DNA of 64,000 bases from Gordonia namibiensis NBRC 108229 (GCF_000298235.1 NZ_BAHE01000032.1:1-64000), one strand, 5' to 3'; positions 20,014 to 30,131 are shown, numbered from the stretch's first letter. The notes: a model not told the origin generated them from the sequence alone. Numbers and translations: made by a program.

Positions 20014-20199
20014 ATGACCAGAGATGTGTATGTCGAAGACCTTGTCCCCGGTGACCGCATCAGCCTCGAGGGCACACCGCGCGTGGTTCGCACCACCAGC
20101 CGACTCGACAACAATCAGTTGCGCATCGAACTGGTCAAGGGCAACGACGGCCTCCACGAGGTCGTGCTGGACCGCACCGTCAAGCTCCAGGTGAACTGA
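20014..20199 (+). CDS. Small hypothetical protein, 61 aa
   Basis: A short frame starting at ATG 20014, with an even mix of charged and hydrophobic residues (VEDLVPGDRISLEG, VVLDRTVKLQVN) that looks like a small all-beta fold. Codon use is normal for the window. I do not recognise the family. It follows the TetR gene by 79 bases; those bases are less GC-rich than the surroundings and may hold its promoter. The gene ends shortly before the convergent heme oxygenase. Confidence 0.6.
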   Translation: MTRDVYVEDLVPGDRISLEGTPRVVRTTSRLDNNQLRIELVKGNDGLHEVVLDRTVKLQVN

Positions 20200-20220
20200 A
20201 CCCCACAGGTATCGCCGCGC

Positions 20221-20880
20221 TCAGGCGGCGCTGGCCGAGTCGAGGTCGCCGAAGACGGCCTGATTGTGGCCGAATGCAGCGATCGCTTCGTCGACGAGCC
20301 GTTTCACGGCGTCGGCGTCGAGCGGTAGGGCGTCGAGCCGAGCGCGATAGGAATCCTTGTAGCGCTTGAGTTTCTCGATCTCGTCGAAGGTGTAGAAACT
20401 CAGCGCCGAAGAGTCGACGCCGTAGTGCTCACGCATGCGATGGGCCACGATCTGTCCCCCGCTCAGGTCGCCCAGGTATCGCGTGTAGTGGTGTGCCACA
20501 TAGCGAGCCGGGTCATCTCGCGTGGCCTCGATGGCCTCGACGTACCGCGCGACGGCCGGCAGCGGTGCAGACGAACTCGGGTCGACGCCGAACGACGCCA
20601 GATCGGCACCGAGCCTCGGGAGTCGACGCAGCTTGTCGTCGATCACAGCTCCGGCGATCGGATCGTCGGCCAGGTCGTCGCCGACGGCTTCGAGGGCCTC
20701 GTAGATGAAGTACAGCTGCACAGCCAGTCTCTGGTACTCGCCGCTGTCGAGACGGCCCGACATCAGGTCATCGATGAAGGGAGCCGTCTCGGCGCGCTGA
20801 TGCGCGGCTGCGGTCGCCTCGCGGAGGCGTTGGGAAATGCTGGGGCCCGTGGTGTCGGGACCGGAGATGCTGGCGCTCAT
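20221..20880 (-). CDS. Heme oxygenase (biliverdin-producing)
   Basis: A 219-aa HO-1/HmuO-like enzyme that opens heme to biliverdin, CO and iron. The start ATG at 20880 overlaps the upstream gene stop (ATGA). The proximal heme ligand is the histidine in TAAAHQRAE (about H27), and the distal helix motif is YLGDLSGGQIVAHRM. It probably serves iron recovery from host or environmental heme. It is the last gene of a minus-strand run glnE, EEP protein, heme oxygenase. There is no heme transporter nearby. Confidence 0.92.
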   Translation of the reverse strand: MSASISGPDTTGPSISQRLREATAAAHQRAETAPFIDDLMSGRLDSGEYQRLAVQLYFIYEALEAVGDDLADDPIAGAVIDDKLRRLPRLGADLASFGVDPSSSAPLPAVARYVEAIEATRDDPARYVAHHYTRYLGDLSGGQIVAHRMREHYGVDSSALSFYTFDEIEKLKRYKDSYRARLDALPLDADAVKRLVDEAIAAFGHNQAVFGDLDSASAA

Positions 20881-21827
20881 GATGCAATCAGTGATACCAC
20901 CAGCGCCCGGTGATCGGAACCTGGCAGGTGGTGGCTGTCCATCGACGTGGCCACGAATCCGCGCAGGATGACCCGATCGATGGCGACGAGCGGACGGTTG
21001 CCGATCCTCGTGTCCGTCGGATACGTCGGCAGGAAACCCGCGCCCGCCACGTCTGTACCGTCGACGAGCCCGTTGGTCAGCAGCTTGCGGTACGTCGCGT
21101 GATTCCAGGTGGAGTTGAAGTCGCCGATCGCGATCACCCTGCCCGCGGGCAGTTTCGCGAAGTGGTCGGCCAGGATGCCCATGTCGTGGAACCAGCCGTC
21201 CTTCTCTCCCCACAGCGGCGCGGCCGGGTGAATGGCCAGCACGTGCGTACCGGGCGCACCGGGCAGGTCGGTGCGCGCCTGCAGGTTATGCAAGACGGTG
21301 TCGGGGATGTTGAACCGATCCGACAGGGTTGCCTTGGTGAACAACGCAGTCCCCGCCGCGTACGAATACGGGATGGCGAACTCGTTCGGCAGGAGACGTG
21401 CGATCTCGCTGCCGCGAATACGTTGCAGCGCTTCGGGAGTCACCTCCTGCAGGGAGAGCATGTCGGGATCCGCCTCCGCCACGATCTCCTCCAGCGCTCC
21501 GATGTCACCGCCGCCGAAGAGCAGATTGGCGGACACGACGGTGAACTCCTCGCCCTGCGGGGAGCTTGCCGGGATCACCAGCGGGACCTGGGTGTACGCC
21601 AGCACACCGGATGCGACGAGCGCGATCGCCAGCATGAACCAGCGGCGCAACGCGGCGAAGATCGCGATCGCGACAAGGGCTGGGACGAGTGCGAAGGCCA
21701 CTCCGCTCGTCAGATACAGCGCGACGTTCCCCCGCGAGGGATAGAAGTGCAGCCACACCGCCAGCACCACCCCGGCCAGCATCGCCCAGCCGAGGATGTA
21801 CGCCGACACCCACAGAAATCTCTTCAC
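20877..21827 (-). CDS. Membrane-anchored endonuclease/exonuclease/phosphatase
   Basis: A 316-aa protein with three N-terminal membrane helices (about residues 5-27, 35-60 and 65-85) followed by an EEP domain. The active-site pattern is visible: VSANLLFGG (Asn), LSLQEVTPE (Glu), IAIGDFNSTWNH (Asp-x-Asn) and GSDHRALVVSL (Asp-His). The substrate could be nucleic acid, phosphoinositide or sphingolipid; the sequence does not decide. The catalytic domain is probably outside the membrane. It starts 28 bases after glnE and overlaps the heme oxygenase by four bases. Confidence 0.88.
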   Translation of the reverse strand: MKRFLWVSAYILGWAMLAGVVLAVWLHFYPSRGNVALYLTSGVAFALVPALVAIAIFAALRRWFMLAIALVASGVLAYTQVPLVIPASSPQGEEFTVVSANLLFGGGDIGALEEIVAEADPDMLSLQEVTPEALQRIRGSEIARLLPNEFAIPYSYAAGTALFTKATLSDRFNIPDTVLHNLQARTDLPGAPGTHVLAIHPAAPLWGEKDGWFHDMGILADHFAKLPAGRVIAIGDFNSTWNHATYRKLLTNGLVDGTDVAGAGFLPTYPTDTRIGNRPLVAIDRVILRGFVATSMDSHHLPGSDHRALVVSLIAS

Positions 21828-21855
21828 TTGTCCCCCCCGTACGGCAGCAGCGTGA

Positions 21856-24800
21856 CTATGCGCCGAAGACCTTGAGCACCACGGCCTTCGCCCGGCGCGT
21901 CACCCGCAGGTAGTTCTCCAGGAAGTCCGCGGCCTGGTCCTCCGGCCAGCCTGCCGCATAGGCGATCTGTCGCAACTGCTTGCCCGGACCCGGCAGCTGG
22001 TCGACCGGCTTTCCGCGCACCAGGACCAGCGCGTTGCGCGCCTTGGTCGCGGTGATCCAGGCGTTCTTGAGCAGCGCGACGTCGTTCTCCGACAACAACT
22101 CCGCGGCACCGATCGCATCGAGTGATTCCAGCGTCGAGGTGTTGTGGAGGCTGCGGTAGCGGTGGGCGTAGCGCAGCTGCAGCAGCTGCACCGTCCACTC
22201 GATGTCGGCGAGTCCGCCGCGGCCCAGCTTCGTGTGTGTGGCCGGATCGGCCCCACGGGGCAGCCGCTCGGCGTCGACGCGGGCCTTGATGCGCCGGATC
22301 TCCTTGACCGCCTCGTTGCTGACCCCGCCGACCGGGTAGCGCACGTGGTCGATCATGTGCAGGAAGTCGATACCGAGAGCCTCGTCGCCGGCGACCTGGT
22401 GCGCACGCAGCAGCGCCTGCACCTCCCACGGCTGCGCCCACTGGGCGTAGTACGCGGAATAGGCGGCCAGGGTGCGCACGACCGGGCCGTTGCGCCCCTC
22501 CGGACGCAGTCCGGTGTCGACCTCGAGCGGCGGATCGGCGCTCGGGCTGCCGAGCGCCGAACGGACGGTCTCGGCGATGGTCTGCGACCACCGGACGGCC
22601 TCGGATTCGTCGGCCTCACGGTCGGGCTGGCACACGAACAGCACGTCGGCGTCCGACCCGTACCCGAGCTCGCCACCACCGAGCCGGCCCATGCCGATCA
22701 CGGCGATGCGTGCAGGAGCAGGCTTCCCGCGATCCCGTTCGGAGATGTTGATCGCCACCGTCAGCGCGGCGTTGAGGACCGCGGCCCACACGCTCGACAG
22801 CGCCTTGCACACGGTCGGAACGTCCATGAGACCGAGCACGTCGGCCGACGCGACGCGGACGAGCTCCGCACGACGGTGCGAACGAGCCACGGCGACAGCC
22901 CGTTTCATGTCCTCCTGACGCACGGTCGAGGCGATGAGGCCCTTGGCCACGTCCTCGGGCCGGATGGCGCACAGTTTCGGCCCGTCGGGACCGTCGGAGT
23001 ACTGGTGGATCACCTCGGGCGAACGCATGAGCATGTTCGCGATGAACTCCGAGGTGCCGAGCACCTTCATCAGGCGCTCGGCGACCACCCCGTCGTCGCG
23101 GAGCAGTCGCAGGAACCAGTCCTTGTCCTCGAGTGCCTCGCACAACCGGCGGTAGTTGAGCAGACCGGCGTCGGGATCCGGTGTGTCACCGATGTGTTCG
23201 AGCAACTGCGGGAGGATCAGCAGCTGGATCTGACCGCGGCGCCCGGGGGCGTTCGACAACGCCCGGATGTGACTGAGCGCGCGGTCGGGCATGGCGTACC
23301 CCAGTGCGGCCAGGCGCCTCTCGGCCGACTCGTCACTCAGCGTCAGCTCGTCGGGCTTGAAACGGGTGACCGCCTCGAGCAGCGGACGGTAGAACAGCTT
23401 CTGGTGCAGCCGCCGGACACGGAGGGTCTGATGCCGGATCTGTTCGCGCAGCACTCCGGTCGCGTCGAGCTCACCCTCACGACGGATGTGGGCCGCCCGC
23501 GCCAGCCAGCGCAGCCCCTCGGTGTCGTCGGGCTTCGGCAGCAGGTGCGTCCGCTTCATCCTCTGCAGCTGCAGCCGATGTTCGAGCAGTCGCAGGAACT
23601 GATACGACGCACTGAGATTCGCGCCGTCGTCGCGTCCGACGTAACCACCCGCGGTCAGCGCCGCCAGGGCATCGACCGTCGGCATCACCCGGAGTTCCTC
23701 GTCGACGCGGCCGTGGACCATCTGCAGCAGCTGGACCGCGAACTCGACGTCGCGCAGACTTCCCTGTCCCAGTTTGAGATTGCGGTCGCGCTCCCCCTCC
23801 GGGACCAGCGATTCGACGCGGCGCCGCATCTTCTGCACCTCGGGCACGAAGTCGGGACGCTCGGCGGCCTTCCACACCATCGGCTTGACCGCCGCGATGT
23901 ACTCGTTCGCCAGTTCCATGTCGCCGGTCATCGCACGGGACTTCAGCAGCGCCTGGAACTCCCAGGTCTTGGCCCACCGCTCGTAGTACGCCACATGGGA
24001 ATCCAGCGTGCGGGTCAGTGCGCCCGACTTGCCCTCCGGGCGCAGCGCGGCGTCGACCTCGAAGAAGGCCAGCGAACCGATCCGCATCATCTCGCCGGCG
24101 ATCCGGGAGGCGACACCGTCGGCCGGATCGCTGACGAAGATGACGTCCACGTCGCTCACGTAGTTCAGTTCGCGCGCACCGCATTTACCCATCGCGATGA
24201 CGGCGATACGGACCGGGATCGGATCGTCGCCGCACACCTCGGTGAAGGCGACGGCGAGCGCCGCGGTCAGCGCGGCGTCGGCGAGGTCGGACAGGTAGGC
24301 GCCGACCTCGGGGAGCCACATCACCGGTTCGTCCTCGACCGTGGAGGCGACGTCGTGCGCGGCCAGCTGCAGGATCAGGTTGCGGTACGCCAGACGGAGC
24401 GCGACGACAGACTTCGGTCCGGTGAGCTTGGCGCGGTAGACACGGTTGCCCTTCTCGACCTCGCCCGGCACGGCTTCGGCGCCGGCGGATTCGAGCATCC
24501 GGCGGTCGACCTCGTCGCGGTCGGGCAACTCGTCGGCGAGCAGCAGACGCCACGTCGACGGCTCGGCGACGAGATGGTCGGCCAGGGCGTCGGACGAGCC
24601 GATGACACCGAACAGACGCCCGCGAAACGACTTGTTCGTGCGCAGCGTCGCGTCGATCTCGGACCACTCGTCCTCGACGGCTCCGCGCAGGCGGACGAGT
24701 GTGCGGAGAGCGAGGTCGGCGTCGGGCGCCCGCGACAGCGCCCACAGCACGTCGACCGACTCGGGCGTGTTCCAGCCGAGTTCGGCGAGATTCTGCGGCG

Positions 24801-24867
24801 CGGATGTGTCGAGCAGACCCAACCGTCCTGCACTGGGTACCGCGCTGCGTCCCGGTCGTCGTGTCAC
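21856..24867 (-). CDS. glnE: Glutamine synthetase adenylyltransferase/deadenylase
   Basis: A 1003-aa bifunctional enzyme that adenylylates and de-adenylylates GlnA1. It has two nucleotidyltransferase-type halves: the first with [19 protein letters not shown] (about residue 230) and the second with [21 protein letters not shown] (about residue 715). Each half is followed by helical bundles. The start is GTG 24867. It lies between glnA2 (66 bases upstream) and the EEP gene on the minus strand. The arrangement glnA1, glnE, glnA2 is shared with M. tuberculosis, where glnE is essential. Confidence 0.96.
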   Translation of the reverse strand: MTRRPGRSAVPSAGRLGLLDTSAPQNLAELGWNTPESVDVLWALSRAPDADLALRTLVRLRGAVEDEWSEIDATLRTNKSFRGRLFGVIGSSDALADHLVAEPSTWRLLLADELPDRDEVDRRMLESAGAEAVPGEVEKGNRVYRAKLTGPKSVVALRLAYRNLILQLAAHDVASTVEDEPVMWLPEVGAYLSDLADAALTAALAVAFTEVCGDDPIPVRIAVIAMGKCGARELNYVSDVDVIFVSDPADGVASRIAGEMMRIGSLAFFEVDAALRPEGKSGALTRTLDSHVAYYERWAKTWEFQALLKSRAMTGDMELANEYIAAVKPMVWKAAERPDFVPEVQKMRRRVESLVPEGERDRNLKLGQGSLRDVEFAVQLLQMVHGRVDEELRVMPTVDALAALTAGGYVGRDDGANLSASYQFLRLLEHRLQLQRMKRTHLLPKPDDTEGLRWLARAAHIRREGELDATGVLREQIRHQTLRVRRLHQKLFYRPLLEAVTRFKPDELTLSDESAERRLAALGYAMPDRALSHIRALSNAPGRRGQIQLLILPQLLEHIGDTPDPDAGLLNYRRLCEALEDKDWFLRLLRDDGVVAERLMKVLGTSEFIANMLMRSPEVIHQYSDGPDGPKLCAIRPEDVAKGLIASTVRQEDMKRAVAVARSHRRAELVRVASADVLGLMDVPTVCKALSSVWAAVLNAALTVAINISERDRGKPAPARIAVIGMGRLGGGELGYGSDADVLFVCQPDREADESEAVRWSQTIAETVRSALGSPSADPPLEVDTGLRPEGRNGPVVRTLAAYSAYYAQWAQPWEVQALLRAHQVAGDEALGIDFLHMIDHVRYPVGGVSNEAVKEIRRIKARVDAERLPRGADPATHTKLGRGGLADIEWTVQLLQLRYAHRYRSLHNTSTLESLDAIGAAELLSENDVALLKNAWITATKARNALVLVRGKPVDQLPGPGKQLRQIAYAAGWPEDQAADFLENYLRVTRRAKAVVLKVFGA

Positions 24868-24933
24868 ATCACAAAAATAGCGGCCCGACCACCGAAGACG
24901 ACATCGCGGTCCCGAACAACCGGACCCAGCCCC

Positions 24934-26274
24934 TTACAGCGGCAGGTAGTTCTTCAGCTCGTAGGGGGTGACCATGCTGCGGTACCCCGTCCACTCGCTC
25001 CACTTGTTGCGCAGGAAGTAGTCGAAGACGTGCTCGCCGAGGGCTTCCGCGACCAGCTCCGAGTTCTCCATCTTGGTGAGCGCGTCCGCCAGGCTGCCGG
25101 GCAATTCCTGGTACCCCATCGCCCGACGCTCGGCCGTGGTGAGGGCCCAGACATCGTCCTCCGCCTCGTCGGGGAGCTCGTAGCCCTCCTCGATGCCCTT
25201 CAGGCCGGCGGCCAGCAGGACCGCGAAGGTCAGGTACGGGTTGCAGGCCGAGTCCGGGCTGCGCACCTCGATGCGACGCGACGACGCCTTGTTGGGCGTG
25301 TACAGCGGCAGCCGGATGAGCGCGGACCGGTTGGCGCCACCCCAGGTCGCGGCGGTCGGGGCCTCACCACCGTGGATGAGGCGCTTGTAGCTGTTGACCC
25401 ACTGGTTGGTGACGGCGCTGATCTCCGACGCGTGGTGCAGGATGCCGGCGATGAACTTCTTGCCGGTGGCCGACAGCTGCATCGGGTCGTCGGGGTTGTG
25501 GAAGGCGTTGATGTCGCCCTCGAACAGGCTCATGTGGGTGTGCATCGCCGAACCGGGATGCTCGCTGAACGGCTTCGGCATGAAGGTCGCCCACACGCCC
25601 TCGTTGATCGCCACCTCCTTGATGAGGTAGCGGAAGGTCATGACGTTGTCGGCCATCGACAGTGCGTCGGCGTAGCGGAGGTCGATCTCCTGCTGGCCCG
25701 GTGCGCCCTCGTGGTGGGAGAACTCGACCGAGATGCCCATCGACTCGAGGGCCTCGATGGCGTGGCGACGGAAGTTGGGCGCGGCGTCGTGGACGGCCTG
25801 GTCGAAGTAGCCGCCGGTGTCGGCCGGGGTCGGGACCGAACCGTCGAGCGGCGAGTCCTTGAGGAGGAAGAACTCGATCTCGGGGTGCACATAGCAGCTG
25901 AAGCCGAGGTCGGCGGCCTTGTTGAGCTGGCGACGCAGCACGTGGCGCGAATCGGCCCAGCTCGGGGTGCCGTCGGGCATCGCGATGTCGCAGAACATGC
26001 GGGCCGAGTGGTGGCGGCCGGCCGAGGTGGTCCACGGCAGGATCTGGAAGGTCGACGGATCGGGCTTGGCGACGGTGTCCGCCTCCGACACACGAGAGAA
26101 GCCCTCGATGGCCGAGCCGTCGAAGCCGATGCCCTCGGAGAAGGCACCCTCGAGTTCGGCCGGCGCGATCGCCACGGACTTCAGATAACCGAGTACGTCG
26201 GTGAACCACAGTCGAACGAAACGGATGTCGCGCTCTTCGAGGGTCCGCAGCACGAATTCCTTTTGGCGATCCAT
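24934..26274 (-). CDS. glnA2: Glutamine synthetase, type I-alpha, GlnA2
   Basis: A second glutamine synthetase-like enzyme, 446 aa from the ATG at 26274, which matches the M. tuberculosis GlnA2 length; a second ATG at 26286 would add four residues. Conserved: IGFDGSAIEGFSRV, EIEFFLLK, HHEGAPGQQEIDLRY, FMPKPFSEHPGSAMHTH and RIEVRSPDSACNPYLTF. It lacks the DLYELPPEE adenylylation motif of GlnA1; the C-terminal segment instead reads GYELPDEAEDDVWAL. So GlnE is not expected to modify it in the same way. In some actinobacteria GlnA2 is not essential, and some paralogues use polyamines. Confidence 0.92.
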   Translation of the reverse strand: MDRQKEFVLRTLEERDIRFVRLWFTDVLGYLKSVAIAPAELEGAFSEGIGFDGSAIEGFSRVSEADTVAKPDPSTFQILPWTTSAGRHHSARMFCDIAMPDGTPSWADSRHVLRRQLNKAADLGFSCYVHPEIEFFLLKDSPLDGSVPTPADTGGYFDQAVHDAAPNFRRHAIEALESMGISVEFSHHEGAPGQQEIDLRYADALSMADNVMTFRYLIKEVAINEGVWATFMPKPFSEHPGSAMHTHMSLFEGDINAFHNPDDPMQLSATGKKFIAGILHHASEISAVTNQWVNSYKRLIHGGEAPTAATWGGANRSALIRLPLYTPNKASSRRIEVRSPDSACNPYLTFAVLLAAGLKGIEEGYELPDEAEDDVWALTTAERRAMGYQELPGSLADALTKMENSELVAEALGEHVFDYFLRNKWSEWTGYRSMVTPYELKNYLPL

Positions 26275-26297
26275 GGTCGCCGACATTAGAAGTCGGC

Positions 26298-26373
26298 TGT
26301 TAAATCCGTGTTACACGCGCGACACCAACTCGCTGTCCTGCGGGTTTACCGAGGCCGTCCCATCATATGGGAC
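26298..26373. promoter_or_regulatory. glnA2-panB intergenic region with palindrome
   Basis: The 327-bp gap between divergent glnA2 and panB has a perfect 7-bp inverted repeat, GTCCCAT-CAT-ATGGGAC, at 26357-26373. Closer to glnA2, on the minus strand, GTAAC-N6-TTAAC (26313-26298) partly resembles a GlnR box. The remaining bases to 26601 show no gene or other structure. Confidence 0.45.
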
Positions 26374-26601
26374 GCAGAATTGTCGAGATGAGAAGGCCCG
26401 GAGCAGCCAGGATGCGAACACCGCCCGGCACCCGTTGCGGATCCGGCCGATTCCACGCCCGGATCGGTGTGACCAATTGCATAACCGGGGCCGGTCACAC
26501 GGGATATCTGCGGTGACACAATGGCGCTTGTCCGTGTTCAACCCGGGTACCCGCCGCGCCCATTCGGGCCAGCCGGGACTCGAGGCAGAAAAGAGACAAC
26601 G

Positions 26602-27456
26602 ATGTCCGAATCCTCGGTTTATGGTGCATCCACCTCCACCGCTGCCACCGACGCCCCCAAGCGTCGTGTGACCCGCATCCACCACCTCGCCCAGATGAAG
26701 TCCGAGGGCGAGAAGTGGCCGATGCTCACCGCCTACGACTACTCGACCGCGCGCATCTTCGATGCCGCCGAGATCCCCGTGCTGCTCGTCGGCGATTCGG
26801 CGGCCAACGTCGTCCTCGGCTACGACACCACCATCCCGGTGAGCGTCGACGAGATGATCCCGCTGATCCGCGCCGTGGTCCGCGGTGCCCCGCACGCTCT
26901 CGTCGTCGCCGACATGCCCTTCGGCAGCTACGAGATCGGGCCGCAGCACGCCCTCGAGAACGCCTTCCGGATCTTCAAGGAGACCGGCGCACATACGGTC
27001 AAGCTCGAAGGCGGCGAGCGCGTCGCCCCGCAGATCGCGGCCCTCACCGCCGCCGGCATCCCGGTCATGGCGCACATCGGGTTCACCCCGCAGAGCGTCA
27101 ACGGCCTCGGCGGCTTCCGCGTCCAGGGTCGTGGTGACGGCGCCGACCAGCTCATCGCCGACGCCATCGCGGTCCAGGAGGCCGGCGCCTTCTCGGTCGT
27201 CATGGAGATGGTCCCCGCCGAGCTGGCCGGTCAGATCACCCGCAAGCTGACGATCCCGACCGTCGGCATCGGTGCCGGCAACGAGACCGACGCCCAGGTG
27301 CTGGTCTGGCAGGACATGGCCGGCCTCACCCACGGCAAGACCGCGAAGTTCGTCAAGCGCTTCGCCGACGTGGGCTCCGAATTGCGTTCGGCCGCCGAGC
27401 AGTACGCCGACGAGGTCCGTCGCAGCGTCTTCCCCGGCCCCGAGCACAGCTACTGA
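26602..27456 (+). CDS. panB: 3-methyl-2-oxobutanoate hydroxymethyltransferase
   Basis: Ketopantoate hydroxymethyltransferase, 284 aa, the first committed enzyme of pantothenate/CoA synthesis, using 5,10-methylene-THF. The start ATG 26602 follows a weak ribosome site (AAAAGAGA). Conserved marks are [61 protein letters not shown] and [18 protein letters not shown]. Upstream frame to 26521 is not coding-like. The M. tuberculosis counterpart is Rv2225. Confidence 0.96.
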   Translation: MSESSVYGASTSTAATDAPKRRVTRIHHLAQMKSEGEKWPMLTAYDYSTARIFDAAEIPVLLVGDSAANVVLGYDTTIPVSVDEMIPLIRAVVRGAPHALVVADMPFGSYEIGPQHALENAFRIFKETGAHTVKLEGGERVAPQIAALTAAGIPVMAHIGFTPQSVNGLGGFRVQGRGDGADQLIADAIAVQEAGAFSVVMEMVPAELAGQITRKLTIPTVGIGAGNETDAQVLVWQDMAGLTHGKTAKFVKRFADVGSELRSAAEQYADEVRRSVFPGPEHSY

Positions 27457-27464
27457 CCGGCGAT

Positions 27465-27505
27465 CCGTAGAAGTTGTGGACGCCATATCCCCACAACTTC
27501 TACGG
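27465..27505. terminator. 15-bp perfect hairpin after panB
   Basis: CCGTAGAAGTTGTGG (27465-27479) and its exact complement (27491-27505) flank an 11-base loop. It begins 9 bases after the panB stop and ends just before the downstream gene. There is no T-tract, so it may be a terminator of the actinobacterial type or a regulatory hairpin. It is AT-richer than its surroundings. Confidence 0.7.
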
Positions 27506-27528
27506 AATCCCGGTTGCGCCTAGGCTCG

Positions 27529-28500
27529 ATGACCATGCGTGACTTCTACCCGGAGATCGAGCCCTACGAGTCCGGTCACCTCGATGTGGGTGACGGCCAG
27601 CAGATCTATTGGGAGACGTCGGGGCATCCCGACGGCAAGCCCGTGGTCTTCGTGCACGGCGGGCCGGGTGGTGGCACATCGCCGGCGCAACGACGCTTCT
27701 TCGATCCCGCGAAGTATCGGATCGTGCTGTTCGATCAGCGAGGCTGCGGACAGTCCCGTCCGCACATCACCGACGGCGCGGACCTGAGCGTCAACACCAC
27801 GCCTCACCTCATCGCCGACATGGAGAAGCTCCGTACCCATCTCGGCATCGACCGCTGGCAGGTCTTCGGCGGGTCCTGGGGTTCGACGCTGGGCCTCGCC
27901 TATGCACAGACGCATCCCGACCGCGTCACCGAACTGGTGCTGCGCGGCATCTTCCTGCTGCGCCGCAGCGAGATCGACTGGTACTACAACGGCGGCGCCG
28001 CGCACATCTTCCCCGACATCTGGGAGACCTACCTCGAGCCGATCCCGGAGAACGAGCGAGACGGAGACCTGGTCGCCGTCTATCACCGGCTGCTGACCTC
28101 CGACGATCGCGAGGTCGCCCGCGCTGCGGCGCGCGCCTGGACCGGCTGGGAACAGGCCACCAGCTATCTGCTCCCCCGCCCCGACGAGTCGGCGCCGTCC
28201 GACCCGGACGAGGCCGCTCGCTTCGATCTGGCCTTCGCGTCGATCGAGAACCACTACTTCGTCAATCACGGCTTTCTCGACGACGGGCAGCTACTCGACA
28301 ACATCGACGCCATCGCGCACATCCCCGGTGTCATCGTCCAGGGCCGCTACGACGTCGTCTGCCCGATGCGCAGCGCGTGGGACCTCCACCGCGCCTGGCC
28401 GGCCGCCGATCTCCGCATCGTCGACGACGCCGGGCACGCCTCCTTCGAGACCGGCATCAAACACCACCTCATCGAAGCGACCGACCGCTTCGCCGAATGA
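27529..28500 (+). CDS. pip: Proline iminopeptidase (alpha/beta hydrolase)
   Basis: An S33-family peptidase of 323 aa that removes N-terminal proline from peptides. The start could be ATG 27529 or 27535. The oxyanion loop HGGPGGG, the FDQRGCGQSRPH motif and the nucleophile elbow GGSWGSTL are all typical; the aspartate lies in GRYDVVCP and the histidine in DDAGHASFE. Members of this family are also found as general esterases. It is placed between panB and the CYTH-CHAD gene, where M. tuberculosis has no such gene, so it is an insertion relative to that order. Confidence 0.92.
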   Translation: MTMRDFYPEIEPYESGHLDVGDGQQIYWETSGHPDGKPVVFVHGGPGGGTSPAQRRFFDPAKYRIVLFDQRGCGQSRPHITDGADLSVNTTPHLIADMEKLRTHLGIDRWQVFGGSWGSTLGLAYAQTHPDRVTELVLRGIFLLRRSEIDWYYNGGAAHIFPDIWETYLEPIPENERDGDLVAVYHRLLTSDDREVARAAARAWTGWEQATSYLLPRPDESAPSDPDEAARFDLAFASIENHYFVNHGFLDDGQLLDNIDAIAHIPGVIVQGRYDVVCPMRSAWDLHRAWPAADLRIVDDAGHASFETGIKHHLIEATDRFAE

Positions 28501-28572
28501 GGAGAAGTCGCCGGCCCCGCGGTCACTAGACTCGGGTCAGCTGGACCGTGTCGTCGGCGTCAGGAGGTTAAG

Positions 28573-30066
28573 GTGGCCGCATCCGAGCAGGTCGAGGTGG
28601 AACTCAAGTTCGACGTGGACCCCGGCCATGTGGCCCCGGACCTGCGGGCGCTCCCCGGGGTCGTGTCGGCGACCGAACCCGAGACGTTCTCGCTCGACGC
28701 CACCTACTTCGACACCGAGAACCTCGACCTCGCCGGCAACAAGATCACCATGCGACGCCGCACCGGTGGCACCGATCAGGGCTGGCATCTCAAGCGCCCC
28801 ACCGATATCCCCGGCGCACGTCGAGAGCTCCAGGTCGGCTTCGACGAGGCGCGGGCCGACGGAGAGATCCCCGAGGCCCTCGTTACGCCGGTCCTCGCGA
28901 TCACCCGGTGTCGCAAGCTGGACCCGGTTGCCGTCATCTCCACCACGCGCACGGTGACGCGTCTGCTCGGCGTCGACGACGAGCCGCTCGCCGAACTCGC
29001 CGAGGACCTCGTCACCGCGCAGTCCCTGCTGCCGGGCGGACACTCCCAGCAGTGGGCGGAGTGGGAATTCGAACTCCTGTCCGGCGGCACCACCAAGTTG
29101 CTCAAGGCCGCGGACAAGGCCCTGCGCGCGGGCGGCGGCCGATCGGCGTCGAGTGCGTCGAAGCTGGCGCGTGCCATCGGCTCGACCCCGACCGTCCACA
29201 AGCCGCGACTCTCCAAGCGCCCCACCGCACTCGAGCTCGTCATCACCGACATCGCGTTGCACCGCAACAGCCTGATCGCCTACGACCCGCTCGTGCGTGA
29301 GGATGCCGAGGATGCCGTGCACCAGATGCGGGTGTCGTGCCGCCGGCTGCGCAGCGTGCTGTCGGGCTACCCCACGGTGCTCGACGCCGAGCGCACCGAT
29401 CACATCGGCGCCGAACTCAAGCTGCTCGCCCGAATCCTCGGCGACGCACGCGATTCCGAGGTGCAACTCGAACTCGACCAGTCCCTGCTCCGCGGGGAGA
29501 ACGCCTCCCCGGAACTGCTCGCCGCCCTGGCCGGCGCCGAGACCCGCAACCATGACCGGGCGATCCGCGCCGCGCACGCCGCGATGTCGTCGAAGCGCTA
29601 CTTCACCCTTCTCGACTCCATCGACGCCCTGCTCGCCTCTCCCCCACCCGGACCTGACGCCGAACTCCCCGCAACCGCCGTCGTCGATCAGGCGATCGCA
29701 AAGAGCCGCAAGCACATCCGCAAAGCCCAGGCCGATCTCGCCGACCTCACCGAGGGTTCGGTCGAGTGGCAGGAACAGCTCCACAAGATCCGCAAACGCG
29801 CAAAGCGGTTGCGCTACAGCATCGATGCGGCCGAGCCGTTGAACAAGAAGAAGTACCGCGAAATCGGCGCGGTCGCCAAGAAGATCCAGTCCGCCCTCGG
29901 CGACTTCAACGACATCCGCATCAACCGCGCGCACCTTGCCGCGATCGTCGCCGACGAAAAGCTCGCCGCCGCCGACATGTTCATCGTCGGCCGACTCGAC
30001 GCCCGCCTCGAAGCCGACGCCTACCGCGCCGTCGCCGAGTACCGCAAGGCCGCCAAGGACCTCTGA
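28573..30066 (+). CDS. CYTH and CHAD domain protein
   Basis: A 497-aa protein starting at GTG 28573, seven bases after a strong AGGAGG. Residues 8-200 form a CYTH domain: EVELKFDVDPG is the ExExK motif that binds metal triphosphate, and further acidic and basic residues follow (ATYFDTENLDLAGNKITMRRR). Residues about 220-490 form a CHAD domain with many conserved histidines and lysines (VHQMRVSCRRLRS, HKIRKRAKRLRYSIDA) that binds polyphosphate. So the protein probably acts on, or is recruited to, polyphosphate. Rv2226 is the syntenic gene of the same domain order. Confidence 0.92.
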   Translation: MAASEQVEVELKFDVDPGHVAPDLRALPGVVSATEPETFSLDATYFDTENLDLAGNKITMRRRTGGTDQGWHLKRPTDIPGARRELQVGFDEARADGEIPEALVTPVLAITRCRKLDPVAVISTTRTVTRLLGVDDEPLAELAEDLVTAQSLLPGGHSQQWAEWEFELLSGGTTKLLKAADKALRAGGGRSASSASKLARAIGSTPTVHKPRLSKRPTALELVITDIALHRNSLIAYDPLVREDAEDAVHQMRVSCRRLRSVLSGYPTVLDAERTDHIGAELKLLARILGDARDSEVQLELDQSLLRGENASPELLAALAGAETRNHDRAIRAAHAAMSSKRYFTLLDSIDALLASPPPGPDAELPATAVVDQAIAKSRKHIRKAQADLADLTEGSVEWQEQLHKIRKRAKRLRYSIDAAEPLNKKKYREIGAVAKKIQSALGDFNDIRINRAHLAAIVADEKLAAADMFIVGRLDARLEADAYRAVAEYRKAAKDL

Positions 30067-30080
30067 CCCGCCCCGCCCCC

Positions 30081-30131
30081 GCTGCCTGAGGTGCGAGGAG
30101 CGAAAGCGACGAGCCACGAAGGCCTGGTGAG
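30081..30131. repeat. REP-like intergenic repeat
   Basis: GCTGCCTGAGGTGCGAGGAG, CGAAAGCGACGAGCCACG, AAGGCCTGGTGAG form the full 51-bp unit. It is the best-preserved copy of the family that is also present at 5587-5686 and 43256-43350. Confidence 0.75.

Noticed and set aside
22144..26289. 1381-aa open frame on the plus strand opposite glnE and glnA2
   Set aside because: It reads as the complement of glnE and glnA2 in high-GC DNA and carries no family motif.
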